Positions 49,216 through 60,748 are shown, counted from the first letter of the stretch. The stretch is DNA of 64,000 nt from Maylandia zebra (GCF_041146795.1 NC_135187.1:25219056-25283055), one strand, 5' to 3'. The notes: generated by a model from the letters alone, not told the origin. Numbers and translations are program-made.

Positions 49216-49394
49216 ATAAATAAAGAGGAAATTTTAAATGAAATGAATTCAACTTCAAGGCTGGGCGTGTTGGGGAGTTCAAAGACGATCTTCTGCAAAC
49301 CTTGGTTGTAACGTGTGGTTACATTAGTTGCTGTTCCTCTCAGATCAAATGTGTCAAGCTGTTCTTCTCTGAACTCTGGCCTCAATATGACTGT

Positions 49395-49500
49395 TCTGTC
49401 CTTGCAGTGAGTTTCCATTTTTTAAACTTGACAGATCACTTACACTATGAAGATTTTCAATGGAAACAAGACTCACCTTGTCTTTACACCAACACACACG
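49395..49500. repeat. Paralogous intergenic segment, copy 2 of 3
   Basis: CAGATCACTTACACTATGAA and the preceding TGACTGTTCTGTCCTTGCAG match segments near 57,060-57,150 and 40,810-40,860. Confidence 0.7.
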
Positions 49501-49517
49501 CACGCACACACACAGGT

Positions 49518-49847
49518 CACCGTGTTTTCTGTTTTCTCTCTAGGCTGAGTCCACATGGTGAAAAAAGAGAATCCAGCAGCAGAGGGCAGTGAGGTTTTAT
49601 ATTCAGCGGGAACAAATTGTTTTCCGTGTGTGCCACACTTCTTTTCAAAGATAAAACGATTTCGCAAAGGAAACAGCGTAGTATTCTCAATAATTTCTCC
49701 TCTGGCAATTCCCACATTTGTTTTAGGAATTAAAGCATCCTTAAAAATGGCATAGCCTTTCTGGATCACAGGCTGGAGGAAAGAGGACAGAAAAGTTGAG
49801 GAGGCACACATTAGAAAATAAATAAAGCCTTGAGTAGATTTCTCCAC
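49518..49847 (-). other. Unrecognised open frame
   Basis: About 110 residues are open on the minus strand, with the phrases FLQPVIQKGYAIFKDALI and TNVGIARGEIIENTTLF. I do not recognise a family. There is no splice or promoter support, and the surroundings are repeat-rich, so it may be part of a dispersed repeat. Confidence 0.2.
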
Positions 49848-49849
49848 AA

Positions 49850-51015
49850 TACAGCAGGTGGAAATGCTGTAGTGACGTCAGAAACATGGCCTGTTCAGTT
49901 TCTTGCTCAGTTACCTGCTCAGGTTGCAGGTCATGCATTAGCTCAGCCATCAGTTCGGCTATTTACTCCACCACCTATTCAGCGATCACCTTCATCTGCT
50001 CCTCCTGTACAGCAAATTATGTCAATACAATCCGTAAAGGACTGTTTCGCAACCACTAATTCAAAGCAGAGAGACAAACCTGTTAAGACTATTTCGTTCC
50101 TCAAAAGGTGGCCTGCTTGGAGACAGTAACTCTCTCCAGGGCTTCCCCAGAGACTGAGTTTCAACCCTTAGCCGACTCTGGACCCCTGGAGGCTAAGAAG
50201 CCAGCTGAGGACTGCACCCTGCTGTCGTTGCCAGAGCAGAGTAAAAGCCCTGCGCAGCTCCAGCCTGCTTTATGTTTGCCAGAGGTATCTCAGCCTGCTG
50301 GTTCCGTTCTGATCCTGCTGAAGGTCCCTTCACCTGCTGGTTCTGTCCTGTTCAGGAGGTCCCTTCACCTGCCAGTTTACGTTCCAGCTGGAAGGTCTGA
50401 GGGGCCTGTCCAGCCATCTGCCTCCACTGGAGGGTCCAAGGGGCCCTTCCAGTCGTCTGCCTTTGCTGGAGGGTCCGAGGGGCCCATTCAGCAGCCTATC
50501 TTCGCTGCTGAACGGTCCTGGTCCTGCCTCGTCTGGTCCTGCCTTGTCTGGTCCTGCGGCTGCCACGCCACCATCAGTTTCTGCTCAGTCTGCACGTCCA
50601 TGTCCTTTGCCAGAACCTCGTCGGCACTGGCCACTTTCCAGGCCATCAGCTGGGCATCTTCGCCATCATGGGCGGCCTCCTGAACTGTTTTGCTGCCACC
50701 GCCTGCCGGGTAGGCCTGCTGATCTGCTCCGTAGCCTCCATTGACGTAGTGGTCAGTCTCCTGAACCGCTTCTATGCTGCCACTGCCTTTGGCACGGTTG
50801 GCTTCCAGAACTGTTCAGTGATGGACTGTTGTGCTGATTGGCCTCCGGGTTGCCCCTCTGAACTATGTTTTGGACTCTGTTTTTTCGAGCTCCACTGCCT
50901 TTGTGAACATTTTGTGTTTGGACTCCTGGGGGTTTCTGTTTTGTTTTGTGTCATTCGGCTGCTTTCCTGAGCAGCTGAATGAAATAAAGCCTTTGCTGGG
51001 CTTTTCTCACTGTTG
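49850..51015 (+). repeat. Unclassified insertion with Gly/Pro-rich tandem-repeat frame and AATAAA end
   Basis: This block has no counterpart in the second duplication unit, so it is an insertion. It holds open frames rich in Pro, Ser and Gly, with a degenerate tandem unit of about 48 bases between 50,390 and 50,510 (GGAGGGTCCAAGGGGCCC recurs). It ends near a polyadenylation-like AATAAAGCCTTTGCTGG. I could not assign it to a family. Confidence 0.4.
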
Positions 51016-51029
51016 CTGTGGTGTTGAGA

Positions 51030-51870
51030 GTCCAGCTCAGGTCTGATGCAACCTGCAGTCCCAGGAATCTGTGGCCGTTGGCCCTCTCCACCTCTGTCAC
51101 TTTGACGATAAGAGGCTGCAGGGGAGGGGGGGTTCTTCCTGATGTCCAGTATTAATTCCTTGATCTTGTCCATATTGAAAATGAGGTCGTTTTCCTCACC
51201 ATAGACAAGAAAGTTGTCCACAAGATGCTGCTCCTTTGAAGATGCTCCAGTCTGTGGTCTCTAAGCAGCCCTGCAGGCTGGCTTTTGCACTGTCAGTCCA
51301 GGTGTTAATAGTCCTGACTGTGACTGGGTTTGTCTTGAGCTTTTTGTTATATTTGGGTTTTAGCCGGATTGCCAGGTGGTCAAACTTTCCGAAATTAGGT
51401 TTTGGTTGAGCTGAGAAGGCATTTCTGATATTGCTGTAGCAGTGATCCAGTATTTTATTTCCCCTGGTGGGGAAGGTAACAAACTGATGCAGTTTAGGCA
51501 TAGTTTTCCTGAGATTACAATGAGTTTCCCATAAACAATTACAGCAGCGTTTGGGTGTTTATTTTCGTGCTCGTTGATCATGTCGTACATCTCCTTCAGT
51601 GCAGCCTCCTCCTTAGCAGAGGAGGGATATACACGACACTCACAATGATGCACTGCAGTTCTCTGGGCAAATAAAACGGCATTAGCCTTGGAGTCAGAAA
51701 TTCCACATTTTCAGTAGTTTGAAATGATCTTACAGTCAGTACACCACGATTGCTTGACGAGGGCGTCCGTTCCTCCGCTGCGGATCTTGCCACTTTCCGT
51801 AGCGCTTCAGTCCGCTCTGAAGACCGTTTAGCCGTCTGGTGTTATTGTCACGCTCTTTGGTTCTGTCCAT
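51030..51870 (-). mobile_element. LINE ORF2 fragments (L2-like)
   Basis: On the minus strand, broken frames give FYLPRELQCIIVSVVYIPP, then ENKHPNAAVIV, then FPTRGNKILDHCYSNI with FGKFDHLAIRLKPKY, which are endonuclease-domain phrases of fish L2-type LINEs. A piece of the later RT region (ENDLIFNMDKIKELILDIRK) follows directly, so the middle of ORF2 is deleted. Several frameshifts separate the pieces. Confidence 0.75.
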
Positions 51871-51939
51871 CAAAAGTTTTGGTGCCAGATATGTGAAGAC
51901 TTATCAAAGTGTCTGAAATCTACAATTTTGGATAAACAT

Positions 51940-52245
51940 AGTCCACATGGCTCTCGCCTCCTCATGCATTGCTAAGACTGTCAGTGTGAACTGCAAAAAT
52001 AAAATCTGTCCGGGGCGACCTTATGGGCTGAGGTTTTGGTTGGCCTGTGGGACTTGGGTCCTGGCTGGTGTGCCACCGGGGTTGTGGGTTGGTGTATGCA
52101 CTGAGGCCAGGCCCTTGCCCAGGAGCCTTTGGTGCATTGGGAGGTGTTCACACAAGTGTGCACACAGATACCCACAGACAAACCTTGTGCCACTGCCTTT
52201 CCCCAAGTTCACTTTCTTTCTTTCTTTTAATAAAAAAGGTAAAAG
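51940..52245. mobile_element. LINE 3'-region fragment
   Basis: GC-rich text with GGTTGGTGTATGCACTGAGG and CACACAAGTGTGCACACAGA resembles the 39,240-39,880 region. It lies between the L2-like fragment and the second gstr gene. Confidence 0.4.
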
Positions 52246-52476
52246 GTTCTGATAGCCCTTATGGTCTGAGAAGCTTTTTCATTTCCAAAACACAAAGATT
52301 TATAGCTGGGTGAAGTAACCTCTCTGTAAAGCTGATGGAAGGGTGTAATGCAGATTCTTAACTTGATATCCAAACATCAAACCTAAAGTTTGATTTTGGT
52401 TAACATTATATTAACAATAAATATCCCCACTGCAAAGAAACAAAACACAGATGAACTATAAAATATAAACTCAGTT

Positions 52477-52482
52477 TTTATT
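52477..52482 (-). other. gstr: Polyadenylation signal, second gstr gene
   Basis: AATAAA on the minus strand about 120 bases past the stop codon; the context is identical in the third gene. Confidence 0.6.
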
Positions 52483-52600
52483 GCTTATTTTGGTCAAAGC
52501 ACAGTAATAATCACACATTATTGTCACAAATTATATTTTAAAAAATGCATATGAATCACTAGTGCAGTGCAAGGAGTGGTAACAAATGAGCGCCTGAATC

Positions 52601-55163
52601 TCAGATGTCTTTCAGTGTTTCCTGTTTCGGTGCGTTCTTCCAAGTAGGAGGCCAGCTGGCTTTGATGCTGGGTCTGTTCATCAGACCTTTATAGTATTCT
52701 GCCAGTTTGGGGTAACGCTGTTCAGAAAGCCTACAGGAAAGAAGAAAGTCAGTGTGAATTCATTTCTACTATTATTCTATTCATTCATGTGTCTGGTCAT
52801 TTAGTCCTCTTACCCGTAGTGGAAGAGATAGGCAACGATTGGGTAAACAACCACGTCGGCCAAGGAAAAGTCCTTTCCTACAATGAAACCGCTCGAGGCC
52901 TAAAAATAAAAGAAGAAAAATGTTGTGGAGGGTAAAAACCTAGAAATCACATATAATATAGATCATTTAACTATGATAGATGGTTAACATTTGACTTAAT
53001 AAATATTCAATCTCAATTATATTCTTAAATTCAAAGGCAAGATTGATTTTGTGATATAAGCCTTATTGCTGTCATGCTACACTGCTAACCACCATGCAGC
53101 TGTTTTACATCTACTTCTTCTGCTTTAATTATACCTCATATTTACATTTATGCTACTGTTTAAGGATTTTCTTAAAGGGAACTAAAATGAAGCCTCATCA
53201 CTCCTATCCTGCAAAGATTAAATGTTTTTATTCAAAGAGAAAACACTACTTTTTCCAGAGCACCTATTTACTTTGTAATTCTGGAGCACATGTGTTATTT
53301 ATTCCTCCAGATATAAGAATGAATCTTTTCTTATGGACTAAAACACATTTTGCTGAAAAACTGAATATGGAACAAGCAAAGCTTAATACTAAACAATATA
53401 TATATTAGCTGTATAATACCAGTAGGCCAGCTCTAATAGTAACTTGGTATGGCTTCGCGGGCCAAATGTAATTAGGCTGCGGGCCAAATTTGGCCCGCGG
53501 GCCAGAGTTTGACACCTATGCCTTAGGGCTATGCCTGTAACAATCTGCCTATTGCCATCATATAAAATAATTTTTATATTTTTGAACAATAATTTTTAAA
53601 AATATTTTGTCACGTCATTATGCGGGCTGCAAGTAGAAGTGACATGGGCCGCGAGATATAGACACAGGCATTTGAGCTTCTTAATGCGTTTTTTGTTTGG
53701 GTTTCCACTGGCGTGGAATTATCAAAAATAGAGAGGGCATAGCCTAACATATGAAACAGGAAAAGAAGGCCGTGTAATCCATTTATTTCAACAAAGTAAC
53801 TGTATTCTGAATACTGCCTTTTTAATACAGTTACTCATAATTTGTATTTTAAATGTCATGTATTCCATTACTCCCCAACACTATGTGTGGCTAAAACAAC
53901 AAAACCTAAAAAGAAATTTATGGACCAGCTTATTTCTGGCAAGGTTTACAATCTACTCCTGTGGCTTTCCAACGTTTGTATTCTGGGTTTAGTTTAGTCG
54001 TTGAGATCGCATGCACACAGGTCATTCACACACCTGCAGGTATCCCTCCCACAGCTTCAACTCAGCGGTCAGAGCCTCTTTGTTTCTCTTAACGGCAGAG
54101 TCGTGTCTCTCTCCCTCTGGGACCATCCAGTTGTAGTAGATAACGCTTGCTGGAAATGTGTAAAAAGCAAAAAACTGAATTTTATATTGTGCCAAGGTGC
54201 TAAAGTGCCAAATCTCATGACAAGTCAATTACTTTACATGCAAAAGCTTGGCTGAGCATGTGATCACTGGCAGGATTAACAAACATCAACATGGGTTTTT
54301 AGTGTTGCCAAGTTCCGCAGTTCAAAATCCCAGAGCACAGACCTCTGAATGGCAACATCAGCCAGGTCACACAGAAAGAGATTTAGCAGCCTTGATATAT
54401 CCTTTACAGACTCACTAAATCCCTGTGGTTCTAACGTTGTTCGGGGTACACACACTGTGATGAAGAGAGTTCAGGATCAGAAGTGCGTCAGAACAAACTT
54501 ACATGATTTCTCAACGAGCGCGTTAACCTCAAACACACGCTGCAATATCTGCGCTCTCCCAACCTCGCAGTCAGGGATCAGCTTGGTTCCCTGTGACTTG
54601 TACTTGGACTGTTGGGGGAAAAAAAACAGCAAGAAGCTCTCGTTCTTTACATCTGTGGTATAGTGTGTCTGTTTTTACAACGCACTGTTAAAAATATAAT
54701 CACAAGCAGCTCTGCTACCTAGGAACTCCATGGCAACATAGCATTTCAAGTAGGGCCAGATTCAGAGTTCTCACCTCTAAGAAGAAGCATACACCGCAGG
54801 ACTCATTGATGATTTTGTCCCCACATTTGAAGGCAGGAAGCTTTAAGAGACAGTGCAAGGAAAACCATAAACACTTTGTTTGGTTCAAGTCTTCTTATTT
54901 GTGAATGCCAAGTGAATACTCCATTTACTCCATTTCAGGAAGACAAATGCTGATTTCAGATATGAGAGTGTTTACATAGTGTGATATGAACCTACCTGAC
55001 CCCTGGGGTTAATGTCCATGACTTCCTTTGACTTGTGCTCCCCCTTCTCAAAGGAGAGCAGTTTTTGGTTGTATCCTTGCAGGTTCTTCTCCTCCAGAGC
55101 GATCATTATCCTCCAGCAGGGAGGAGATCCGGAGCCCCACAGCAGAGTCATGTCCTTGGCCAT
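52601..55163 (-). CDS. gstr: Glutathione S-transferase, rho class, copy 2 (223 aa, six exons)
   Basis: Same enzyme class as its neighbours. Exons are 54996-55163, 54775-54840, 54503-54608, 54034-54149, 52814-52899 and 52601-52730; all GT-AG, 672 bases in one frame. Exon 1 encodes the same 56 residues as copy 1, with the GSGSPPCW active-site loop intact, and NES is kept in exon 2. The C-terminal half matches copy 3 (CEVGRAQILQRVFEVNALVE in exon 3, FIVGKDFSLADVVVYP in exon 5). Exon 4 is one codon shorter than in copy 1 and ends CTGCAG at the donor. The gene is a copy 1/copy 3 mosaic. Intron 4 holds about 600 bases of transposon insertions absent from copy 3. I see no inactivating change. Confidence 0.93.
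53290..53885. mobile_element. hAT-type MITE insertions in intron 4 of gstr copy 2
   Basis: Comparison with copy 3 shows extra DNA between AGCACAT and TATGTGTGGCTAAAAC. It contains GGCCCGCGGGCCAGAGTTTG followed by ACACCTATG, the end of a hAT/Charlie-like element. It then has CAGTTACTCATAATTTGTAT and ATTCCATTACTCCCCAACAC, the end of another common fish hAT-like element. At least two insertions are present; neither encodes a transposase. Confidence 0.7.
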
Positions 55164-55182
55164 GATTTCAGAGTGAAGCGCT
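54591..55182 (-). repeat. Gene-conversion tract: copy 1-like segment inside gstr copy 2
   Basis: From the 5' part of exon 3 through intron 2, exon 2, intron 1, exon 1 and about 20 bases past the ATG, copy 2 is almost identical to copy 1 (compare 44,993-45,590). On both sides it switches to near identity with copy 3: the rest of exon 3 and all later exons, and the promoter from about 55,183 on. Copy 3 differs widely within the tract, especially in intron 2. Confidence 0.85.
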
Positions 55183-55240
55183 TGACAGGTAAAGTCGAGG
55201 AATGTTTAAGACTGAAGCTGGAGTGGGTGAAAGCCCAGGC

Positions 55241-55246
55241 TTTATA
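55241..55246 (-). promoter_or_regulatory. gstr: TATA box, second gstr gene
   Basis: TATAAA on the minus strand, 78 bases before the start codon, in the same context (GCGCTATAAAGCC) as in copy 3. Confidence 0.6.
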
Positions 55247-55739
55247 GCGCCAGTCGGCTTTGTCACGATTCCTGGAAACAAGCCAAAGATCTGTCAATCT
55301 TTGGCAGGCAAGATAAATGACACTTATGAAGTTTAAACTTGGTGTCATGTCAACCTTATGTGACACTTTTTTAAAAATCTGATTTATTAACCATTTCTGC
55401 GTGATTTGTCTTTAAATAGGACTCTAGTCCCAAATTTCACCAAAGGCATTTGGAGGAGAGGTGACTAGTCTGGCTTTTCTCAGAAAGTCTTTGATCTGAA
55501 GGCAGAAAAAAAATCTCAGGCTAGATGGGAAAAATGTGACTAAACATTAAACACTTAACTTTGTAGTGGGATATGAAAGTTTGAGTGTTACTGCCTTCTC
55601 CTGTGTGGTTAGGGATCGTGTCGCTATTTGGAGTTAATTCTCTGAACATTTTATTGCTAATAACTGTTGCATATCAGTAACGATTGATTAGAAAAAGGAA
55701 AAGAGTAAAAATGAATTGTGGTTATATTGAACTGATTCC

Positions 55740-56400
55740 TGCAGTAGTTCATTGTTTTGCTGCTGCTGCTGCTGGTGAACGACGCCCTGAGAAGTGAAAC
55801 TCACTGTGATTCAGCACTTTTTATTCAAATCTGCACACAGTTCTGACATAACCGATAAATCACAATTACACTGAATGCATCTAATAGGACCGTGACAATG
55901 CAAATAAAATAAAGTAATAATATTTTATTGTTGGTGCATACTCGGCAGTTTGCTTCTCTGAATCTTTGACCTCTTTGCAGCGGGCACCTAAGCAGCTGTG
56001 AGTATCATTGTATCAGTAAGGCAATGACGCAAACTGTGTGTGCGCCTACATTACTGCAGTTGCTATGTCGGCATTTTAAGTCCGTTTCAAAGGGCAGTTT
56101 GCTCACACATGCAAAGAACGGCAGGTAATCTGGTTTGATAATAAATCAGTATTACACAAATCTAAAAGAGAGCAAGTACAGAATGACAATTTTTGTTTCT
56201 TTGTTTTTTTTTTAATTGCTGTTGGTTTTGTTGCGTTGTATTGCAACCTGCTCTGCATGCATCAATCTTCCTCGGGGAGGACATTCATTAATAACGGAGG
56301 GACTGCTCGGTGCACTGCTCAGTACAAACAGGGCTGGATTTATTGTATGCAGCCCATATATCTTGCAGCATTTTATGTTTTGTGTGTGCTTTTTAGAAGA
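55740..56400. repeat. Upstream segment shared with gstr copy 1
   Basis: Matches 46,080-46,720 closely, apart from a TC array present only in copy 1. Part of the tandem duplication unit. Confidence 0.75.
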
Positions 56401-56429
56401 GAAAAGTTAAGCCAAAGATAAGCTTAATC

Positions 56430-56510
56430 TTTACCTCACAGTATAAAGCACCTTGAAGCGACTGTTGTGATTTGGTGCTATATAAATAAACTTGAGCTGA
56501 AGTGAATGTG
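56430..56510 (+). mobile_element. LINE-type 3' tail, unit 2
   Basis: TTTACCTCACAGTATAAAGC with GGTGCTATATAAATAAAC, aligned with the tail at 48,490-48,575. Confidence 0.6.
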
Positions 56511-56685
56511 TTCATCCCATTGAATAGTCACATCTGTGAGCTGCTCTGTGACTCAATTTTTAAACTGCTTGTATAACTGCACCGAACTGAAAACACAGCT
56601 ACTGGAAAGTAATGGAAATTACATTCTGTGATCCTTTTTTCCCCATAGGACTTAGCCTGGCTGTCCCATTAAGAAAGAACGAAAA

Positions 56686-56690
56686 GACAC

Positions 56691-56730
<40 letters not shown>
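56686..56730. repeat. (AC)n microsatellite
   Basis: A CA array with one interruption. The aligned place in unit 1 (about 48,825-48,840) holds only a few CA units, so the array expanded in this copy. Confidence 0.85.
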
Positions 56731-56734
<4 letters not shown>

Positions 56735-57039
56735 GTTTATGTGTAGACAGACTTCTTAATGTATTTTGAGTATGAATTGCAGGTGGCAGGTTGACATTTC
56801 ACATACAACATGTACCACATTATTATTATTATTTTTACCAAATCAAAAGACACGCCTTGATTAAGTGATATTATGTTAAAATAAGTCTTATGTGAGATTT
56901 ATGTATAAAACTTTAAAATCTACTGTTTTAGAGAACTGCGTTCTTTTCTGTTTGGGAGGGTGGATGACTATATCGTAAGTGGCTTATAATAAAACATCTG
57001 TTGCTCATTTAGTTTCACTTTAAAATCTTTGCACTCAGT

Positions 57040-57290
57040 AATTGTAGTTACAGCCTCAACATGACTGTTCTGTCCTTGCAGTGAGTTTCCATCTTCAAAA
57101 CTTGATAGATCACTTGCACTATGAAGATTTCCAATAAAAACAAGACTTATCTTTTTTTATTTTGCAGACTGTAGGGCAAACAACAGTATTTGACATTATT
57201 GTATTCCCATTTGCTATAAAGTTGAAATGGAATGTAATAGAAAAGGCTAAACAAGTTATTTGGCTTAAACTAAAGGATCAAATTTTAAAA
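57040..57290. repeat. Paralogous intergenic segment, copy 3 of 3
   Basis: ATGACTGTTCTGTCCTTGCA, TAGATCACTTGCACTATGAA and TTATTTGGCTTAAACTAAAG match the segments near 49,395 and 40,805. Confidence 0.7.
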
Positions 57291-57299
57291 GTCTCTGTA

Positions 57300-57880
57300 A
57301 ATGTTTAAAATACAGTCACTCAAAATACTGGCGAGCTGTCCAGAGTACCACAGCTGCTTGTCAATGAATTCAACCAAGACCACCAAGTCAGAGGATGTCT
57401 GGCCCCAAGTGTTTCCCCTTCCATTTACATCTATCTTCAGATGTCTCTCACACAACCGTGTGCACTGCAAAGCACTGAGTCTTTATAGTTTAGCCCGAGC
57501 TCAATCTTTCTCGCGAGTGTGTGACTTCCATCACTATGGTTGTTTCCTAAGTCTCACTACTGAGTTGAAAGTGCATGGACTGAAATGAAAAACGTTTGCA
57601 GGATCTCGCAAAAATGCATCTTCAATTATTTTCTCTCCAATTTCACTTAAGGGGCTCTGTAGAATCCTGTCACTACTTCTACTTTGCTGGGGAAGCATAA
57701 ATGAAAAGGGTTCTTATATCTCCTATGTTATAGCAGCAGTGAGAACTTATATTGAAAAGAAATAAAAACAGTTTGATTAGTAATTATTCAGTTTCCCACA
57801 CAGACACTTTTTAGCTTGGTCTAGTGACGTCTCCTGTCAAAGCTGCAAAGCTGCAGGAAGGATGTAATGCAGATTCTTAA
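57300..57880. other. Gene-free interval in the gstr array
   Basis: No exon recognised. The end (GCAGGAAGGATGTAATGCAG) matches the 3' flanks of copies 1 and 2. Confidence 0.4.
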
Positions 57881-57885
57881 GCTGG

Positions 57886-58553
57886 GCAAACACTGTGCAA
57901 TTTTTTCAGTCATGTTATTCAGCCCCTGCTCAAACTGTACAATTGAATCACAGGGGCTGAGTGCTCACACTGTGCGTCCATAACATGAAGTTTATAACAC
58001 AAAACCTGTCTCTCGCTCTCCCTCTCTGTCTTTCACTCACACATACACGCACACCACCATCAACTTTCCTGAATTGCTAATGAAAAACATTGACCTGGCA
58101 GCTGCAATTGAGCAGCAATGTCCATCCAACTCTTTTCACGGTTGTTGTGGTCGTGATAATTTTGTGAGGCCATATTGAAAAGGCTCGGATGAATTTGTCA
58201 AAGTTCGACAAGGTGGGACTCCATCGCTTGTGTCCAGATCACACGCTGCACTGCCGTGCTGCTCCGTCTTTTTCACCGACATTTCTGTGTTTGCACATGT
58301 CTTTGCTCATGGCACTGCTTCAACAGTGCAATACCCTCACGAGGGGCGACCAGGATTTTAAACAGGTTTGATTTTCTTGCGACCGTACGATTGCTGATTG
58401 GGAGCAGGCTGTGAGGTGTTAATCGCTTCTCGTTACCCCATGTATACTACACGATGCACAACACACGATTAAGGCAAAACCCAGGCCAATCCCCAAAACG
58501 GTCGCACAACTGAAAAGTCGTCTCAAAATGGGGGAAAAAATCACACAGTTTTA
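57886..58553. mobile_element. MITE with imperfect terminal inverted repeats
   Basis: The 3' flank of copy 2 reads GATTCTTAACTTGATATCCA without interruption. Here about 670 bases stand between GATTCTTAA and ATCCAAAC. The left end GGGCAAACACTGTGCAATTT and the inverse of the right end GGCTAAAACTGTGTGATTTT are similar. No transposase frame exists. The superfamily is uncertain. Confidence 0.7.
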
Positions 58554-58666
58554 GCCTGACATCCAAACATCAAATTTGCAGTGAGTGGTGTGGAAAACCG
58601 ATGTTTGATTTTGGTTAACATTAAATGATATCAACTTAACAAAGTGAACAAAATATAAACTCAGTT

Positions 58667-58672
58667 TTTATT
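58667..58672 (-). other. gstr: Polyadenylation signal, third gstr gene
   Basis: AATAAA on the minus strand about 120 bases past the stop codon, in the same context as in copy 2. Confidence 0.6.
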
Positions 58673-58790
58673 GCTTATTTTGGTCAAAGCACAGTAATAA
58701 TCACACATTATTGTCACAAATTATATTTTAAAAAATGCATATGAATCACTAGTGCAGTGCAAGGAGTGGTAACAAATGAGCACCTGAATC

Positions 58791-60660
58791 TCAGATGTCT
58801 TTCAGTGTTTCCTGTTTCGGTGCGTTCTTCCAAGTAGGAGGCCAGCTGGCTTTGATGCTGGGTCTGTTCATCAGACCTTTATAGTATTCTGCCAGTTTGG
58901 GGTAACGCTGTTCAGAAAGCCTACAGGAAAGAAGAAAGTCAGTGTGAATTCATTTCTACTATTATTCTATTCATTCATGTGTCTGGTCATTTAGTCCTCT
59001 TACCCGTAGTGGAAGAGATAGGCAACGTTTGGGTAAACAACCACGTCGGCCAAGGTAAAGTCCTTTCCTACGATGAAACCGCTCGAGGCCTAAAAATAAA
59101 AGATATATAAATTATATCCTTAAATTCAAAGGCAAGATTGATTTTGTGATATAAACCTTATTGCTGTGATGCTACACTGCTAACCACCATGCAGCTGTTT
59201 TGCATCTACTTCTGCTGCTTTAATTATACCTCATATTTACATTTATGCTACTGTTTAAGGATTTTCTTAAAGGGAACTAAAATGAAGCCTCATCACTCCT
59301 ATCCTGCAAAGATTAAATGTTTTTATTCAAAGAGAAAACACTACTTTTTCCAGAGCACCTATTTTCTTTGTAATTCTGGAGCACATACATATATGTGTGG
59401 CTAAAACAACAAAATCTAAAAAGAAATTTATGGACCAGCTTATTTCTGGCAAGGTTTACAATCTACTCCTGTGGCTTTCCAACGTTTGTATTCTGGGTTT
59501 AGTTTAGTCGTTGAGATCGCGTGCACACAGGTCATTCACACACCTGCAGGTATCCCTCCCACAGCTTCAACTCAGCGGTCAGAGCCTCTTTGTTTCTCTT
59601 AACGGCAGAGTCGTGTCTCTCTCCCTCTGGGACCATCCAGTTGTAGTAGATAACGCTTGCTGGAAATGTGTAAAAAGCAAAAAACTGAATTTTATATTGT
59701 GCCAAGGTGCTAAAGTGCCAAATCTCATGACAAACAAGTGACTTTGCATGCAAAACTAGTCTGAGCATGTGATCACTGGCGGGATTAACAAACATCAACA
59801 TGGGTTTTTAGTGTTGCCAAGTTCAGCAGTTCAAAATCCCAGAGCACAGACCTCTGAATGACAACATCAGCCAGGTCACACAGAAAGAGATTTAGCAGCC
59901 TTGATATATCCTTTACAGACTCACTAAATCCCTGTGGTTCTAACGTTGTTCGGGGTACACACACTGTGATGAAGAGAGTTCAGGATCAGAAGTGCGTCAG
60001 AACAAACTTACATGATTTCTCAACGAGCGCGTTAACCTCAAACACACGCTGCAATATCTGCGCTCTCCCAACCTCGCAGTCAGGGATCAGCTTGGTTCCC
60101 TGCGTCTTGTACTTGCACTGTTGGAGGAGACATGGAAATTTTTAACATGCAGTAAGAAGCACTGTTGTTGTTTTTACCTCTGTGGTGTGGGGTGTCTGTT
60201 TATGCAATGCATTGTTTAACATATAATCACAAGTAGTTCTCCAAACTAGAAACTCTGTGGAGACATAACATTCAGATTCAAGTCATCATTTGAGTTCTCA
60301 CCTCCAGATGAAAGCATGCAGCACAGGACTCGTTGAGGGGTACATCCCCACATTTGAAGGCAGGAAGCTTTAAGAGACAGTGCAAACCATAAACACTTTG
60401 TGAATGCCAAGTGAATACTCCTTTTTCTCAATTTCAGGAAAACAAATGCAGATTTCAAATATGAGTGTTTACATAGTGTGATATGAACCTACCTGACCCC
60501 TGGGGTTGATCTCCATGACTTCCTTTGACTTGTGCTCCCCCTTCTCAAAGTAGAGTTGTTTTTGGTTGTATCCTTGCAGGTTCTTCTCCTCCAGAGCGAT
60601 CATTATCCTCCAGCAGGCATGCGATCCGGAAGCCCACAGCAGAGTCATGTCCTTGGCCAT
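58791..60660 (-). CDS. gstr: Glutathione S-transferase, rho class, copy 3 with altered active-site loop (223 aa, six exons)
   Basis: Same architecture as its neighbours. Exons are 60493-60660, 60302-60367, 60012-60117, 59544-59659, 59004-59089 and 58791-58920; all GT-AG, 672 bases in one frame. The N-terminus reads MAKDMTLLWASGSHACWR: the class-typical GSGSPPCW loop has become ASGSHACW (Gly10Ala, Pro14His, Pro15Ala), while Ser11, Ser13 and Cys16 are kept. Exon 2 keeps the glutathione-binding NES but is otherwise changed (VPLNESCAACFHLE). Exon 3 starts with Cys where the others have Ser. Exons 4 and 6 appear the same as in copy 2; exon 5 differs by two residues (FTLADV, YPNVAY). It is open and spliceable, but activity or specificity may differ. 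Of the three it has the shortest introns. Confidence 0.92.
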
Positions 60661-60742
60661 GATTTCAGAGTGAAGCGCTTAACCTGACAGGTGAAGTCGA
60701 GGAATGTTTAAGATTGAAGCTGGAGTGGGTGAAAGCCCTGGC

Positions 60743-60748
60743 TTTATA
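60743..60748 (-). promoter_or_regulatory. gstr: TATA box, third gstr gene
   Basis: TATAAA on the minus strand, 83 bases before the start codon. Confidence 0.6.

Noticed and set aside
57301-57588. Opposed open frames upstream of gstr copy 3
   Set aside because: No family resemblance, no splice signals, and they overlap on opposite strands.
58140-58380. Possible small gene between gstr copies 2 and 3
   Set aside because: The 60-codon frame lies wholly inside a MITE-like insertion and shows no family features.
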